Below, piece by piece: positions 34,431 to 43,355 of a stretch of DNA of 64,000 nucleotides. Each line of letters opens with the position of its first letter. Within the stretch, counting starts at the first letter, position 1. The notes under the pieces are model-generated. The model made no database searches. It was not told the origin of the DNA and worked only from the letters and a program-made list of their open reading frames with translations. The DNA comes from CAIPAT01 sp041665605 (lineage in GTDB: Bacteria > Verrucomicrobiota > Lentisphaeria > Victivallales > Victivallaceae). A program made the position numbers and the translations under genes. The DNA is taken from positions 39,132 through 103,131 of the forward strand of contig JBAYIO010000004.1 in the NCBI GenBank assembly GCA_041665605.1, read 5' to 3'.

Positions 34431-35493
34431 AAGCCAACTCCTTTTTTTGTGTATATGCGTTGCTGGTTCTTATATGTACTATAGGTTCAACGATATGTTG
34501 ACAGGGCGTGATAACCAGAGATTCTTCAACCAGTAAAGAAACAATTCTATCCAGGTCATGTTCCACTGAAGAAATCGGGAATGGATAAAGTTTGACTGCC
34601 GGAACGTTGTTAAATCCAGCCACCAGCATACCCTTTCCCACTTCGAATCCATTCATAGTCAAAAAGTTAGCTCCGCCAATCGCCACATAGTCAGTCAGAA
34701 AAAAAAGCGCATTAACCTGCGGAAGCTCTTTAACTATTCTGGCTGTTCCCTCCCAGCCGGCAGCGCTAAGGTCGGTAACAAGATTTATTTTGCAAAGTTC
34801 AATCGCATCTATTGTAAATACATAGCGTTCAACAATTTGTTCAAATGTCAGCGCTGGAAATAACCGCTGCAGTGCTATAATCCGCGTATTATCCATATTT
34901 AAATCATTAACGGGGCAGACGAGCCGGAAATTGCGGCCTTCATTCAGAAAAAAGCGAAAGATAGCCAGTATTCCGCAGGCACTGTCAACGCAAATATATC
35001 GTTTTATCTCAGTAGTGTTGAATCCCAATACAGAACGTTCATTGTTTTCAATCTCCTTCTCAATCTCCACCGCACCCACCGGATTGCCGAGAAGAAGAAA
35101 ATGTTCCACCCCGCGGGAAATCAATTCCCGCACTTTTTCCAGATTATCTACCGTGGAATATGTAAAAGTTTTGAAATATACAGAATAGTCAAGCTGATCG
35201 AATTTATTCAGCAGCCGGATAATTAATTCACTAATATGTTCCTCTGATTTTATATAATCCTCTGCCATCATGATCGCAACCGTATGGGTCTTCTGCCCCT
35301 GCATCAGCTTGTAACCGAAATTAGTGCGATAGCCAAGTTTTTTTGCAATCAGCCGGACGCGTTGACGTGTTTCCTCGGAACTGTAATCTCCAGGATTATT
35401 ATTAAGTATCCTTGACACTGTCGACAGCGCCAGGCCGGCGTTTTCGGCAATATCACTCAATTTGCAGCTTTTATTTTTAACTATACTCGTCAT
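34417..35493 (-). CDS. LacI-family transcriptional regulator (locus A)
   Basis: 358 residues. The DNA-binding domain is CKLSDIAENAGLALSTVSRILNN (helix-turn-helix about 13-32) with the hinge near 55-62. A periplasmic-binding-like sensor domain follows (VAIMMAEDY, HFLLLGNP, ALFFLTDYVAIGGANFL). It begins the minus-strand operon with the pseudopilin and DUF4091 protein and so should control it in response to a sugar. The promoter is at 35532-35560, and CTTTTG-8-CAAAAG (35551-35570) overlaps its -35 as a possible operator. Confidence 0.9.
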   Translation of the reverse strand: MTSIVKNKSCKLSDIAENAGLALSTVSRILNNNPGDYSSEETRQRVRLIAKKLGYRTNFGYKLMQGQKTHTVAIMMAEDYIKSEEHISELIIRLLNKFDQLDYSVYFKTFTYSTVDNLEKVRELISRGVEHFLLLGNPVGAVEIEKEIENNERSVLGFNTTEIKRYICVDSACGILAIFRFFLNEGRNFRLVCPVNDLNMDNTRIIALQRLFPALTFEQIVERYVFTIDAIELCKINLVTDLSAAGWEGTARIVKELPQVNALFFLTDYVAIGGANFLTMNGFEVGKGMLVAGFNNVPAVKLYPFPISSVEHDLDRIVSLLVEESLVITPCQHIVEPIVHIRTSNAYTQKKELAYEKD

Positions 35494-35494
35494 A

Positions 35495-35506
35495 GAAATA
35501 TATTTC
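35495..35506. promoter_or_regulatory. Palindrome at the ribosome site of the locus A lacI gene
   Basis: GAAATATATTTC is a perfect 12-bp palindrome just upstream of the LacI start and could be an operator. It is AT-rich, so chance is possible. Confidence 0.3.
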
Positions 35507-35531
35507 CTAGAAAGTAATTTGCTATGCTTAA

Positions 35532-35560
35532 ATAATAATGTTTTTTAAAGCTTTTGTCAA
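35532..35560 (-). promoter_or_regulatory. Promoter of carbohydrate locus A
   Basis: On the minus strand TTGACA (35560-35555), a 17-bp spacer and TATTAT (35537-35532) lie about 40 bp upstream of the LacI start. The inverted repeat CTTTTG-8-CAAAAG (35551-35570) spans the -35. Confidence 0.75.
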
Positions 35561-35636
35561 TGAGCAAAAGAAAGAAAATGAGAAATAAGTTAATAACGTT
35601 CGCGTATAAAAGCGGACGACATAACTGGAAACGCAT

Positions 35637-35665
35637 TTGCATCTTGCATGTATTATGGTTATAAT
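35637..35665 (+). promoter_or_regulatory. Promoter of the DUF4404 gene
   Basis: TTGCAT at 35637-35642, a 17-bp spacer and TATAAT at 35660-35665 lie about 27 bp upstream of the start at 35692. Confidence 0.75.
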
Positions 35666-35691
35666 AAGCTCAAAACATGGGAGTATTTATC

Positions 35692-36027
35692 ATGGGCGTA
35701 GAAACCATTAAGAAAATAGAAGAAAAAATACAGAACAACGCGGCGCTTGACCAGAACAAAAAGGCGGAATTGCTTGAACTGATGGGCAATTTAAAACTGG
35801 AGCTGGCGCAACTCCAGAAAACCGACAGATCCAAAGCCAGAATCATCGCAGATCTGGCCGAAACGTCTACGCAAAAAGCGTTTGAAGTTTTGACTGCGGT
35901 CGATGTCAGCACGGAAACTCCGTTAAAGGAACTGGAAACTTCCGTCGATGAGTTTGAAGTCTCCCATCCGCGGCTGGTCAGAATCATCAACAGGATATGT
36001 ATTATGCTTTCAAGCATAGGAATATAA
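35692..36027 (+). CDS. DUF4404 family small protein
   Basis: 111 residues. I choose the ATG at 35692 because GGGAG at 35679-35683 is correctly spaced; the ATG at 35677 overlaps that site. A helical, coiled-coil-like N-terminus (ETIKKIEEKIQNN, KKAELLELMGNLKLELAQL) leads to the family C-terminus FEVSHPRLVRIINRICIMLSSIGI. Function is unknown. It precedes the TIM44/TerB membrane protein by 18 bp and is probably co-transcribed with it. Confidence 0.8.
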   Translation: MGVETIKKIEEKIQNNAALDQNKKAELLELMGNLKLELAQLQKTDRSKARIIADLAETSTQKAFEVLTAVDVSTETPLKELETSVDEFEVSHPRLVRIINRICIMLSSIGI

Positions 36028-36045
36028 TATTTTTAGCACTACTGT

Positions 36046-38034
36046 ATGAAGATCATTAAAAAACATCGCTGTTTTATTCTAATCAGTACCCTGACAGTAT
36101 TGATCTTCTTCTGCTTTGCGCTGAATGTTTCAGCGCGGGCGGGCGGCGGTGGTGGTTTCGGCGGTGGCGGCGGACATTCAAGCGGGGGTGGAAGTTTCGG
36201 CGGCGGACATTCAAGCGGGGGTGGAAGTTTCGGCGGAAATCATTACAGCGGTTCCGGACATTACGGCGGCACCAATAACTTTCCATGGCTTATCTTCATA
36301 TTTATCTCAAAAAATCCATTTATCACGTTGCTGATTGTTGTCGGCATTTTATGCCTGATTGCTCTATCCGCAAAAACCCGTTACAACTATGTCACCAACA
36401 CTATCCGGCGCAGTTTTGAACGGCAGAGCGAGGAAGCGGCGAACGCCGCGGAAAGCGCCATTCTGAAGCGCGACCCGGAATTTTCGCGAGAAATGCTGGC
36501 GGAACGGATATCCGGCGGTTTTGTGCAAATTCAGGAAGCATGGGCGGGCCAGGACATGCGCCCGGTGAGGCATCTGGTTTCCGACGGTATTTTTGAACGG
36601 TTCAGCCTGCAACTGGAAATGATGAAGGCTTCAAGCCTCATCAACCGGATGACTTCAATCAATGTTCTCGAAACACAAATCGTCAGCATCGACACCGACC
36701 GTTTTTTCGACTCGGTAAATGTCATGGTCCGGGCATCAGCCTGCGACACTTACATCAACAGCCGGGATAATGAACTCTTATCAGGAATTCCGGAACCGGA
36801 AGAGTTCGCTGAATTCTGGACACTGCTGCGCCGCCCTGGCGCAAAAACCGCCGGACGGCCCGGATTATTTGAATGCTGCTGTCCCAACTGCGGTGCGCCG
36901 CTGGATAAACTTGACCGTACTGAATGCAAGTCGTGCCACGCCATCGTAAACTCAGGGGAGTATGACTGGGTGCTCACAGAAATAACCCAGGCATCCGAAT
37001 GGAGCTATCGCCCGCCGCGGATTATTGCCGGAATAGAAAAGCTGCAGGCGGTTGATCCGTCGTTCAATCCGTGGCATATTGAAGACCGTGCATCAGTAAT
37101 TTTCTATCGTTTCATCGCGGCGCAATTCTTTGCAGATCAGCGCTATCTGATCAAGCTGGCGGATTCGGCATTCATGCATCAGTATAAGGATTTTTTCACT
37201 CCGCTAAGCAGCGGCAGACATCGTTATTACGCCGATGCGGCTGTAGGCGGAGTTGAACTCATAGATGTAATCAACGCGTCTGAAGCTGAAGAATATGACC
37301 GGCTGCGGGTAAAAATCCGCTGGTCCGGACATCAGGCGGAGAAAATTGTGCCGGGACTGATTCAACCGGAACCGGATTTGTCAACTATTTTCAGCCAGGA
37401 ATTCATTCTGAACCGCAATAGAGGCGCTAAATCTTCGGACAAAAATATCCTGTCCAGTATTCACTGCCCGGGCTGCGGCGCACCTGAAGTCAGAAACGAC
37501 AAGCCGTACTGCGAATATTGCAGCACGCCGCTCAATGACGGCAGCCGGGACTGGGTGCTGGACGATATCCGTCCGTTCTCCGGCTATCCGCAAGTCGAAA
37601 TGGAAAAAGTGACGCACAATATATACAGCCAGCCGTCCGCAGTCTCAGACAAAGTCAGACTGGACAGCATTGACGCCGATGCCGTTTTAGGCTGCGCCGC
37701 CGCAATTATGATGTCTGACGGAGAAATTGACGACAAAGAAACAGAACTGCTCAAATCTTTTGCCCAGTCCAAGAAAGTATCAGAGGAGCGCCTTGCCTTG
37801 ATAATTGACTCAGTAAAAGCCGGAACTTTTGAATGTTCCATGCCGGAAGGCGCGGCGGCCAAAGAATTTATCCGGGCCATGGTTTTAATGTGCCTGGCTG
37901 ACGGCAAAGTCACCTCCGCCGAGCGGCGCATGCTGGAATCTTTTGCCGTCAAACTGAGCATACCGTTAAACACGGTTTACGAGATGATGCGCAAGGAACG
38001 TTCAGCGCTATACAAAAAAGTCAGACAACTCTGA
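36046..38034 (+). CDS. Membrane protein with Gly-rich segment, TIM44-like, zinc-ribbon and TerB-like domains
   Basis: 662 residues. A signal-like helix (about 12-30) leads to a Gly/Ser/His-rich segment (about 32-75) and a second helix (about 95-112). A TIM44-like region follows (FERQSEEAANAAESAILKRDPEFS to about 265). Two four-Cys zinc ribbons appear (CPNCGAPLDKLDRTECKSC and CPGCGAPEVRNDKPYCEYC), the first followed by a second TIM44-like stretch. The C-terminus is TerB-like (AAIMMSDGEIDDKE and VLMCLADGKVTSAE, two acidic DG motifs). The function is unknown; such mixtures suggest a membrane-associated sensor or stress protein. Confidence 0.78.
   Translation: MKIIKKHRCFILISTLTVLIFFCFALNVSARAGGGGGFGGGGGHSSGGGSFGGGHSSGGGSFGGNHYSGSGHYGGTNNFPWLIFIFISKNPFITLLIVVGILCLIALSAKTRYNYVTNTIRRSFERQSEEAANAAESAILKRDPEFSREMLAERISGGFVQIQEAWAGQDMRPVRHLVSDGIFERFSLQLEMMKASSLINRMTSINVLETQIVSIDTDRFFDSVNVMVRASACDTYINSRDNELLSGIPEPEEFAEFWTLLRRPGAKTAGRPGLFECCCPNCGAPLDKLDRTECKSCHAIVNSGEYDWVLTEITQASEWSYRPPRIIAGIEKLQAVDPSFNPWHIEDRASVIFYRFIAAQFFADQRYLIKLADSAFMHQYKDFFTPLSSGRHRYYADAAVGGVELIDVINASEAEEYDRLRVKIRWSGHQAEKIVPGLIQPEPDLSTIFSQEFILNRNRGAKSSDKNILSSIHCPGCGAPEVRNDKPYCEYCSTPLNDGSRDWVLDDIRPFSGYPQVEMEKVTHNIYSQPSAVSDKVRLDSIDADAVLGCAAAIMMSDGEIDDKETELLKSFAQSKKVSEERLALIIDSVKAGTFECSMPEGAAAKEFIRAMVLMCLADGKVTSAERRMLESFAVKLSIPLNTVYEMMRKERSALYKKVRQL
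36168..36233 (+). repeat. 33-bp tandem repeat inside the Gly-rich segment
   Basis: Two in-frame 33-bp units encode GGHSSGGGSFG twice and are nearly identical at the DNA level, which suggests recent slippage or duplication. Confidence 0.8.
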
Positions 38035-38100
38035 CAATCCTCACTTGCTCCGTATTAATTGTAAATCTCCATTGATAATTACTATATTTCAGGCAAAAAA

Positions 38101-38130
38101 TTGATTACTTTTTTCTGTGTCCGCTAGAAT
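38101..38130 (+). promoter_or_regulatory. Promoter of pilin-LamG gene 1
   Basis: TTGATT at 38101-38106, an 18-bp T-rich spacer and TAGAAT at 38125-38130 lie about 94 bp before the ATG. The paralogous gene at 40933 has the same TAGAAT and a T-rich spacer (40808-40836). Confidence 0.6.
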
Positions 38131-38223
38131 ATTACCAGAATAGTGAGTATATTTCATGATGCATAAATCCATGCGTTAATAAACATACAGGTTTTGCCTG
38201 AAATTTTGCAAGGTTTGTTTGTC

Positions 38224-39240
38224 ATGAAAGTGCGGAAAAATAATTATACCATACTGGAATTACTTTTTGTCATCAGTTGCATCATCATTATCCTGAATAT
38301 GCTGATGCCGGCCTTTAACGAATCCCGCGAAAAAAGCCGTTTTGTCCGCTGGATAGGCTTCAACAGGCAATGCAGCGCCGATCCGTCATGTGTGATTAAT
38401 TTCAATTTTCAGGAAGGCCAGGGTTCCATTCTTACCAATTCCGCAGCAGGGCATGAAAATAAAAAATTCAATGTAAAAGATTACTATGGCATCGTCAAAA
38501 ACGGCACATCTGTCGATCAGAAAGACGGCAGTTGGAAAACAATCGACGGTAAATGGGTCAAAGGCCGCTGGTGGAGAGGAAAAAGGGCGCTGCAATTCAA
38601 CGGGCTTGATACAATGGTTGAAATTCCTAAATCTGAAGCCATAGATTTCGGGGAGCAAGATGATTTTACCATCATCGTCTGGTTGAAGTTTGATAAATTC
38701 ACCAACTGGTCAACCCCGTTCAGCAAATCGTACTCTCCTGATTTTGCCCAGTATGACTTGTATTTGGACAACACCTCTTACTCCACCTCAACAGTCAAAG
38801 CGCAATTTGAAGTAGACGTCTGCCGCACATGCGTCGGCTATGACAATGTTTTAATCAAGTCTGACGGCACTACCATGCCCAATGTTGAGCTGGATACAGA
38901 GCACTGGTACATGCTGGCATTAAGGAACCGGGCGGCAAAGACTCCGCAGTCCGCCAGTGCCAACAACATCAACGACCATGCGGTGGATGTTCTTTGGAAT
39001 GGACAGAACATGACAGTGGGGCGCGGCACAAACAATGTCATAGCGTCAGGCACCCGCTGCGGCGCTAAATTAATTCTTGGAGTTATGCGCTTTACGACTG
39101 GACTGAGCGAAGGCGAAGGCAGATTGGATTTCATAAATACCGGCTTTACAGGAAAAATTGACGAATTCATTGTTTACAACCGGGCGCTCTCGGATAATGA
39201 GCTCCGCGGACATTACGCCATGGGAGCGGAGCATTTATAA
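38224..39240 (+). CDS. Pilin-like protein with LamG domain, copy 1
   Basis: I start at the ATG at 38224, with AAGG upstream in the same position as in the paralog, giving 338 residues. The N-terminus is a prepilin leader (KVRKNNYTILELLFVISCIIII, cut here after Asn|Tyr with Glu at +5) and a long pilin helix ending LMPAFNESREKSR. A concanavalin/LamG-like domain follows (VINFNFQEGQGSI, RALQFNGLDTMVEIP, FTIIVWLKFD, GKIDEFIVYNRALSDNELRGHY). It would display a lectin-like domain on a pilus or pseudopilus. The zinc-ribbon membrane protein gene follows after about 50 bp. Confidence 0.85.
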   Translation: MKVRKNNYTILELLFVISCIIIILNMLMPAFNESREKSRFVRWIGFNRQCSADPSCVINFNFQEGQGSILTNSAAGHENKKFNVKDYYGIVKNGTSVDQKDGSWKTIDGKWVKGRWWRGKRALQFNGLDTMVEIPKSEAIDFGEQDDFTIIVWLKFDKFTNWSTPFSKSYSPDFAQYDLYLDNTSYSTSTVKAQFEVDVCRTCVGYDNVLIKSDGTTMPNVELDTEHWYMLALRNRAAKTPQSASANNINDHAVDVLWNGQNMTVGRGTNNVIASGTRCGAKLILGVMRFTTGLSEGEGRLDFINTGFTGKIDEFIVYNRALSDNELRGHYAMGAEHL

Positions 39241-39290
39241 TCATGTTTATTCTTCATTCAATTGTAAAAAAGCAGTCAGATGAGGTCTAA

Positions 39291-40640
39291 ATGGGTATAA
39301 GATTTCGCTGTAAGAACTGTTATCAGAAGTATGAACTGGCAACTGAATGGGCAGGCAAAGTATCTGAATGTTTGAGATGCGGTATTGCAATGCAGGTACC
39401 GGACGAAGATTCTCAAAAATCCAATGAACTGAGAAATGCCATCACGGTCAATGATCTTAACCATCCGGACAATATCCAGCAGATTCAAGTTGTTTCCGCT
39501 ACCGCAAGGACCGGCACTCCTGACGATATTATCTTCCGGTGTAAATTATGCCGTCAAAAATACCGCCTGTCGAAAGATCTTGCCGGCCAGGTGGCAACGT
39601 GTGCCAAATGCAAAAAAAATATGGTTGTACCATCCGCCTCGGACGGCTCGGTAAAACCGGAAAACAGTATCATTTTCTGGTGCAAGATTTGCGGCGCGAA
39701 ATACCGTTTGAACAATAAACTCATCGGCCAGCAGGTAGAATGCACCAGATGCAAAAGCACCTTCCCGGTTCCGGAAGTATCAGAAACGGCTCCGCCGCCC
39801 AGACAATCCGGCCAGAAATCTGCATGCACCATATCACCCGATATCATAAAAAACGGAATGGTAACTGCCGAGACCACAGACTCTCCGGCGAATATAAAAA
39901 CCATAAGAGCAGTAAAAGCTGTCTATAAAATATCAGACCCGCTCGACCGGATACCCGTAAGAAGCAAGCCCTACCAGATGGTCGACAAGGCTCCTGCCGC
40001 CCCCCCGGCGACTATAACCGATCTCCCTGCTCCGAAAGAGGAGGAGGCGAAGAAATCAGACTCTGTAAAACTGCATCATTTTGAACCGGATTCCGAAAAA
40101 ACCCATTCCACCATCGTAGCAACTAAAACTGTGACCATGATGGTAAAATATGTAATAAAACTGCCGCGTGAAAACATTCTCTGGACATGGTTATCAGTTA
40201 TCTTTGACTGGATTACGCAGTTGGCAATTTTCCGTTGGATTCCCAGAAAAGTCTTCGTCTATATCATAATATTGCTCGCGCTGGCCGGATCGCTTTATTT
40301 TGCGCGTAATCTGTTCCCGAAAAAAGACCGCCCCCCGCAGTTCCAGATTCACACAATGTGCCAGAAATGCGGCAAACGTGAAATCTTGACGCTTCTGGAT
40401 ATTGAAGAAGGAATATGCTCAAATGAATCATGCGCCAAATGCCGGACGAAAGTCGGATATGCCTGGAAATGCTGGAAGTGCTTGAAGCATTTCCCCAAGT
40501 TTAACACAGATAAAATAATCATCCAGGATCCTAAATTAAGCAAGCAGGAAAAAATGCTGCTGCTGAAACCGCCGAAATGCCCCTACTGCAGATCGACGAA
40601 GGTGAATTACGTATCAGCGGAAGATGCCACCTTTGGCTAA
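39291..40640 (+). CDS. Multi-zinc-ribbon single-pass membrane protein, copy 1
   Basis: 449 residues. Three N-terminal zinc ribbons are each of the form CxxC...CxxC with a PxP-type end (FRCKNCYQKYEL, CLRCGIAMQVP; FRCKLCRQKYRL, CAKCKKNMVVP; CKICGAKYRL, CTRCKSTFPVP). A Pro/Lys-rich linker and one membrane helix (about 325-345, VFVYIIILLALAGSLYFA) follow. A C-terminal part has four more Cys pairs (CQKCGK, CAKC, CWKC, CPYC) and ends EDATFG. No enzyme is recognised. It always follows a pilin-LamG gene here, so a role in its assembly or regulation is inferred. Confidence 0.8.
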   Translation: MGIRFRCKNCYQKYELATEWAGKVSECLRCGIAMQVPDEDSQKSNELRNAITVNDLNHPDNIQQIQVVSATARTGTPDDIIFRCKLCRQKYRLSKDLAGQVATCAKCKKNMVVPSASDGSVKPENSIIFWCKICGAKYRLNNKLIGQQVECTRCKSTFPVPEVSETAPPPRQSGQKSACTISPDIIKNGMVTAETTDSPANIKTIRAVKAVYKISDPLDRIPVRSKPYQMVDKAPAAPPATITDLPAPKEEEAKKSDSVKLHHFEPDSEKTHSTIVATKTVTMMVKYVIKLPRENILWTWLSVIFDWITQLAIFRWIPRKVFVYIIILLALAGSLYFARNLFPKKDRPPQFQIHTMCQKCGKREILTLLDIEEGICSNESCAKCRTKVGYAWKCWKCLKHFPKFNTDKIIIQDPKLSKQEKMLLLKPPKCPYCRSTKVNYVSAEDATFG

Positions 40641-40807
40641 TGGTGTTTCCACCTCCTTTAAATTGTTTGACTGGATACTGCCCAATTTAAATTTATCCAG
40701 CCTCGCGAATCCCGTTTTCAAGGAATAAATTGTAATAACGGTTTACTCATGTCTTGCGTTCAACGCCGTAATTCACGTTTCATGTCCATACATTTTATGT
40801 AAAATGA
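40641..40807. other. Spacer between the two duplicated modules
   Basis: No gene and no clear terminator hairpin. It separates module 1 from module 2, whose promoter begins at 40808. Confidence 0.4.
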
Positions 40808-40836
40808 TTGCATTTTTCTTGTTCTGAATATAGAAT
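40808..40836 (+). promoter_or_regulatory. Promoter of pilin-LamG gene 2
   Basis: TTGCAT at 40808-40813, a 17-bp spacer and TAGAAT at 40831-40836 mirror the promoter of copy 1. The long leader (about 100 bp) ends with the shared AAGGTTTGTT before the ATG. Confidence 0.6.
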
Positions 40837-40932
40837 TGTATTATGATAAAGAGTATATTACATAACGAAAATTCTATATTTATTTATAGTCGCGTTTGGT
40901 TTTTTATTTGAAATCTGATAAGGTTTGTTGCA

Positions 40933-41940
40933 ATGCGAATTCGAAGAAACAATTACACTATCCTTGAAATATTGTTCGTAATATGCATCGTTGTCATCAT
41001 TGTAAGTATGCTTTTGCCGGCATTTAATGAATCGCGCGAAAAAGCCCGTTTTGTCCGCTGGCTGGCTTTCAATAAACAATGCAGTTCAGACCCCGCCTGC
41101 GTAATCAATTTCAACTTCCAGGAAGGCAAGGGCTCCATCCTCACAAACACCGCCGCGGGAAATGAAAATCTTAAATTTAATGCCAAAGACTACTATGGCG
41201 TAGTCAAGAGTAATAATTTTGTCTCCAAAAACGGGGACTGGGTAAAGGGACGCTGGTGGAAAGGTAAAAGGGCGTTGCGTTTCGATGGAACCACAATTGT
41301 GGAAGTTCCCAGGACAGACGCCATCGATTTCGGTGAAGAAGATAATTTCACCATCATCATCTGGCTGAAATTCGATAAATTCGAACAATGGTCCACACCG
41401 TACTGCAAATCGTACGCCGACCAGTTTGCCCAGTATGATATGTACTATGACAATACCCAATATCCGGGCAACCCGAATGCGCACCCGCCGATCCCGCCTT
41501 ACAAAGCGCTGTTCGAAGTAGATGTATCCCGTACCTGCATCGGTTATGACAATCAGTTTTTAAACCTCGACGGCACCCCGTCGCCAAACATCGAGATGGA
41601 TACCGCACACTGGTATATGATAGCACTGAGGAACAGGGTGGAAAAGAGCCCTTCCTCGCCCGGACTCAACAATAAGAACGATCACACGGTAGATGTATTC
41701 TGGAACGGTTATTATTTAGTCGGATCACGTCAAACGAACAATGTTCTAGCCCAGGGAATACATTGCAACGCCAAATTAATTTTAGGAGCAATGCGTTTCT
41801 GGACCGGGAAAAATAGCGGAGACGGTTCCCTGAATTGTTTTTTCAAGGGTAAAATTGACGAATTTATCATATACAGGCGGGCGCTTCAAGACTCTGAAAT
41901 ACGCGGACATTTTATGATGGGACAGGAACATCATTACTGA
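40933..41940 (+). CDS. Pilin-like protein with LamG domain, copy 2
   Basis: 335 residues, a close paralog of the protein at 38224-39240 along its whole length (NNYTILEILFVICIVVIIVS leader; LPAFNESREKARFVRWLAFN; VINFNFQEGKGSI; FTIIIWLKFDKFEQW; GKIDEFIIYRRALQDSEIRGHF). It differs by a Pro/His-rich insertion near residue 190 (NPNAHPPIPPYK) and a missing segment before WVKGRWWKGKRAL. The prepilin cut site is again after Asn. The ribosome site is AAGG. It leads module 2. Confidence 0.85.
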   Translation: MRIRRNNYTILEILFVICIVVIIVSMLLPAFNESREKARFVRWLAFNKQCSSDPACVINFNFQEGKGSILTNTAAGNENLKFNAKDYYGVVKSNNFVSKNGDWVKGRWWKGKRALRFDGTTIVEVPRTDAIDFGEEDNFTIIIWLKFDKFEQWSTPYCKSYADQFAQYDMYYDNTQYPGNPNAHPPIPPYKALFEVDVSRTCIGYDNQFLNLDGTPSPNIEMDTAHWYMIALRNRVEKSPSSPGLNNKNDHTVDVFWNGYYLVGSRQTNNVLAQGIHCNAKLILGAMRFWTGKNSGDGSLNCFFKGKIDEFIIYRRALQDSEIRGHFMMGQEHHY

Positions 41941-41996
41941 CATGCGCCTTCTTCGAAATTAAATAAGCTATCAATACTGATACTGGATGGGCTACG

Positions 41997-43355
41997 ATGG
42001 GTATAAGATTCCGTTGCAAGAACTGCAACCAGAAATACGAACTGGAAGACCAGTGGGCTGGACAGGTTTCAGAGTGTCTGCGCTGCGGCGCCGCAATGCA
42101 GGTGCCCAGAGAATCGCAGATTCCGCCGGAAAAGACCGCCGCTCCCAAATCCAAGACGATTAGAAGGGCCATGCCTGTCCAGGGAATCAACGTGCTGGAT
42201 AAAATTCAAAAAGTCCAGATCGTTTCCGCCACGACAAAGAGCGGTGCGGAAGACGACATTATCTTCCGTTGCAAAATATGCCAGCAGAAGTATCGTCTGC
42301 CGCGCGACCTTGCCGGCCAGGTGGCGGAATGTGCAAAATGCAAAAGAAACATGGTTGTGCCTGTCAAGTCGGACGACTGGGCCAAGGATACTGAGAAACC
42401 TGACGATGACATCGTTTTCTGGTGTAAAGCCTGCGGCGTTAAATATCGGCTGGACAAAGAACTTGTCGGACAGCGTGTTGAATGCACCAGATGCAAAAGT
42501 ACCTTCCCGGTTCCGAAAGAGTCGGAAACCGGGCCTCCGAAGAATCTGGTCGGACAAAAACCGGTGAATAACAAGCAGGCAGTTACGGCCCCGGCAACAT
42601 CCGCCAATGATAAAATTATGTCAATAGCGCCGGTCAATAACAGTACGGCCATTCCTGAACTTCCTAAAGAAACGCCGGAAAGCCGTCTTGACCGGATACC
42701 GGCGAAAACTGCACCGCCTGTTCTTGAAAAAGAAAAAACTGCGGCTGCGGCAAACATTGCGGGGAACAAGGGAGAAAAGAAATCAGATTCCGGGAATGTC
42801 CTCCATATTGACCCGGAAATGGAAAAAACTCATACTACCATCGAAATGACCAAAACAGTGACCCTGATGGTAAAATATATTATAAAGCTGCCGCGGAATA
42901 ATATTCTTTTTTCATGGGGTTCGGTTGTAATTGACTGGCTTGCGCAGTTCGGCATCTTCCGCTGGATTCCCAAACGGATATTCGCTTATATTTTCATCCT
43001 GGCCGCATTGACAGGGATGCTTTATCTCACAAGTGGATTTTTCAGAACTAAAGACGATCCTCCGACATACCAGCTTCATACCATATGCGCCCAATGCAGC
43101 AATCGGGAAATCAGGAATATTATAGATCCGGATGACGCGGTATGTTCCAAATGCAAAAGCAAAATCGGTTATGCCTGGCAATGCGAAGAATGCGGTAAAT
43201 ATTTTCCGAAATTAAATACGGAAAAAACAATAATCAATGATCCCAAATTAAGCAGACATGAGAAAATAGGGCTGATTAAACCAACGGTGTGCCCGCACTG
43301 CCGGTCATCCAAGGTGCATTATGTCACAAGTGATGATGCCACTTTCGGATATTAA
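41997..43355 (+). CDS. Multi-zinc-ribbon single-pass membrane protein, copy 2
   Basis: 452 residues, paralogous to 39291-40640 with the same order: three N-terminal ribbons (FRCKNCNQKYEL, FRCKICQQKYRL, WCKACGVKYRL), a Pro/Lys-rich linker, a membrane helix (about 330-348, IFAYIFILAALTGMLYL), C-terminal Cys pairs (CAQC, CSKC, CEEC, CPHC) and DDATFGY at the end. The linker is the most diverged part. Its stop codon overlaps the stop of the convergent heptosyltransferase gene (43352-43355). Confidence 0.8.
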   Translation: MGIRFRCKNCNQKYELEDQWAGQVSECLRCGAAMQVPRESQIPPEKTAAPKSKTIRRAMPVQGINVLDKIQKVQIVSATTKSGAEDDIIFRCKICQQKYRLPRDLAGQVAECAKCKRNMVVPVKSDDWAKDTEKPDDDIVFWCKACGVKYRLDKELVGQRVECTRCKSTFPVPKESETGPPKNLVGQKPVNNKQAVTAPATSANDKIMSIAPVNNSTAIPELPKETPESRLDRIPAKTAPPVLEKEKTAAAANIAGNKGEKKSDSGNVLHIDPEMEKTHTTIEMTKTVTLMVKYIIKLPRNNILFSWGSVVIDWLAQFGIFRWIPKRIFAYIFILAALTGMLYLTSGFFRTKDDPPTYQLHTICAQCSNREIRNIIDPDDAVCSKCKSKIGYAWQCEECGKYFPKLNTEKTIINDPKLSRHEKIGLIKPTVCPHCRSSKVHYVTSDDATFGY

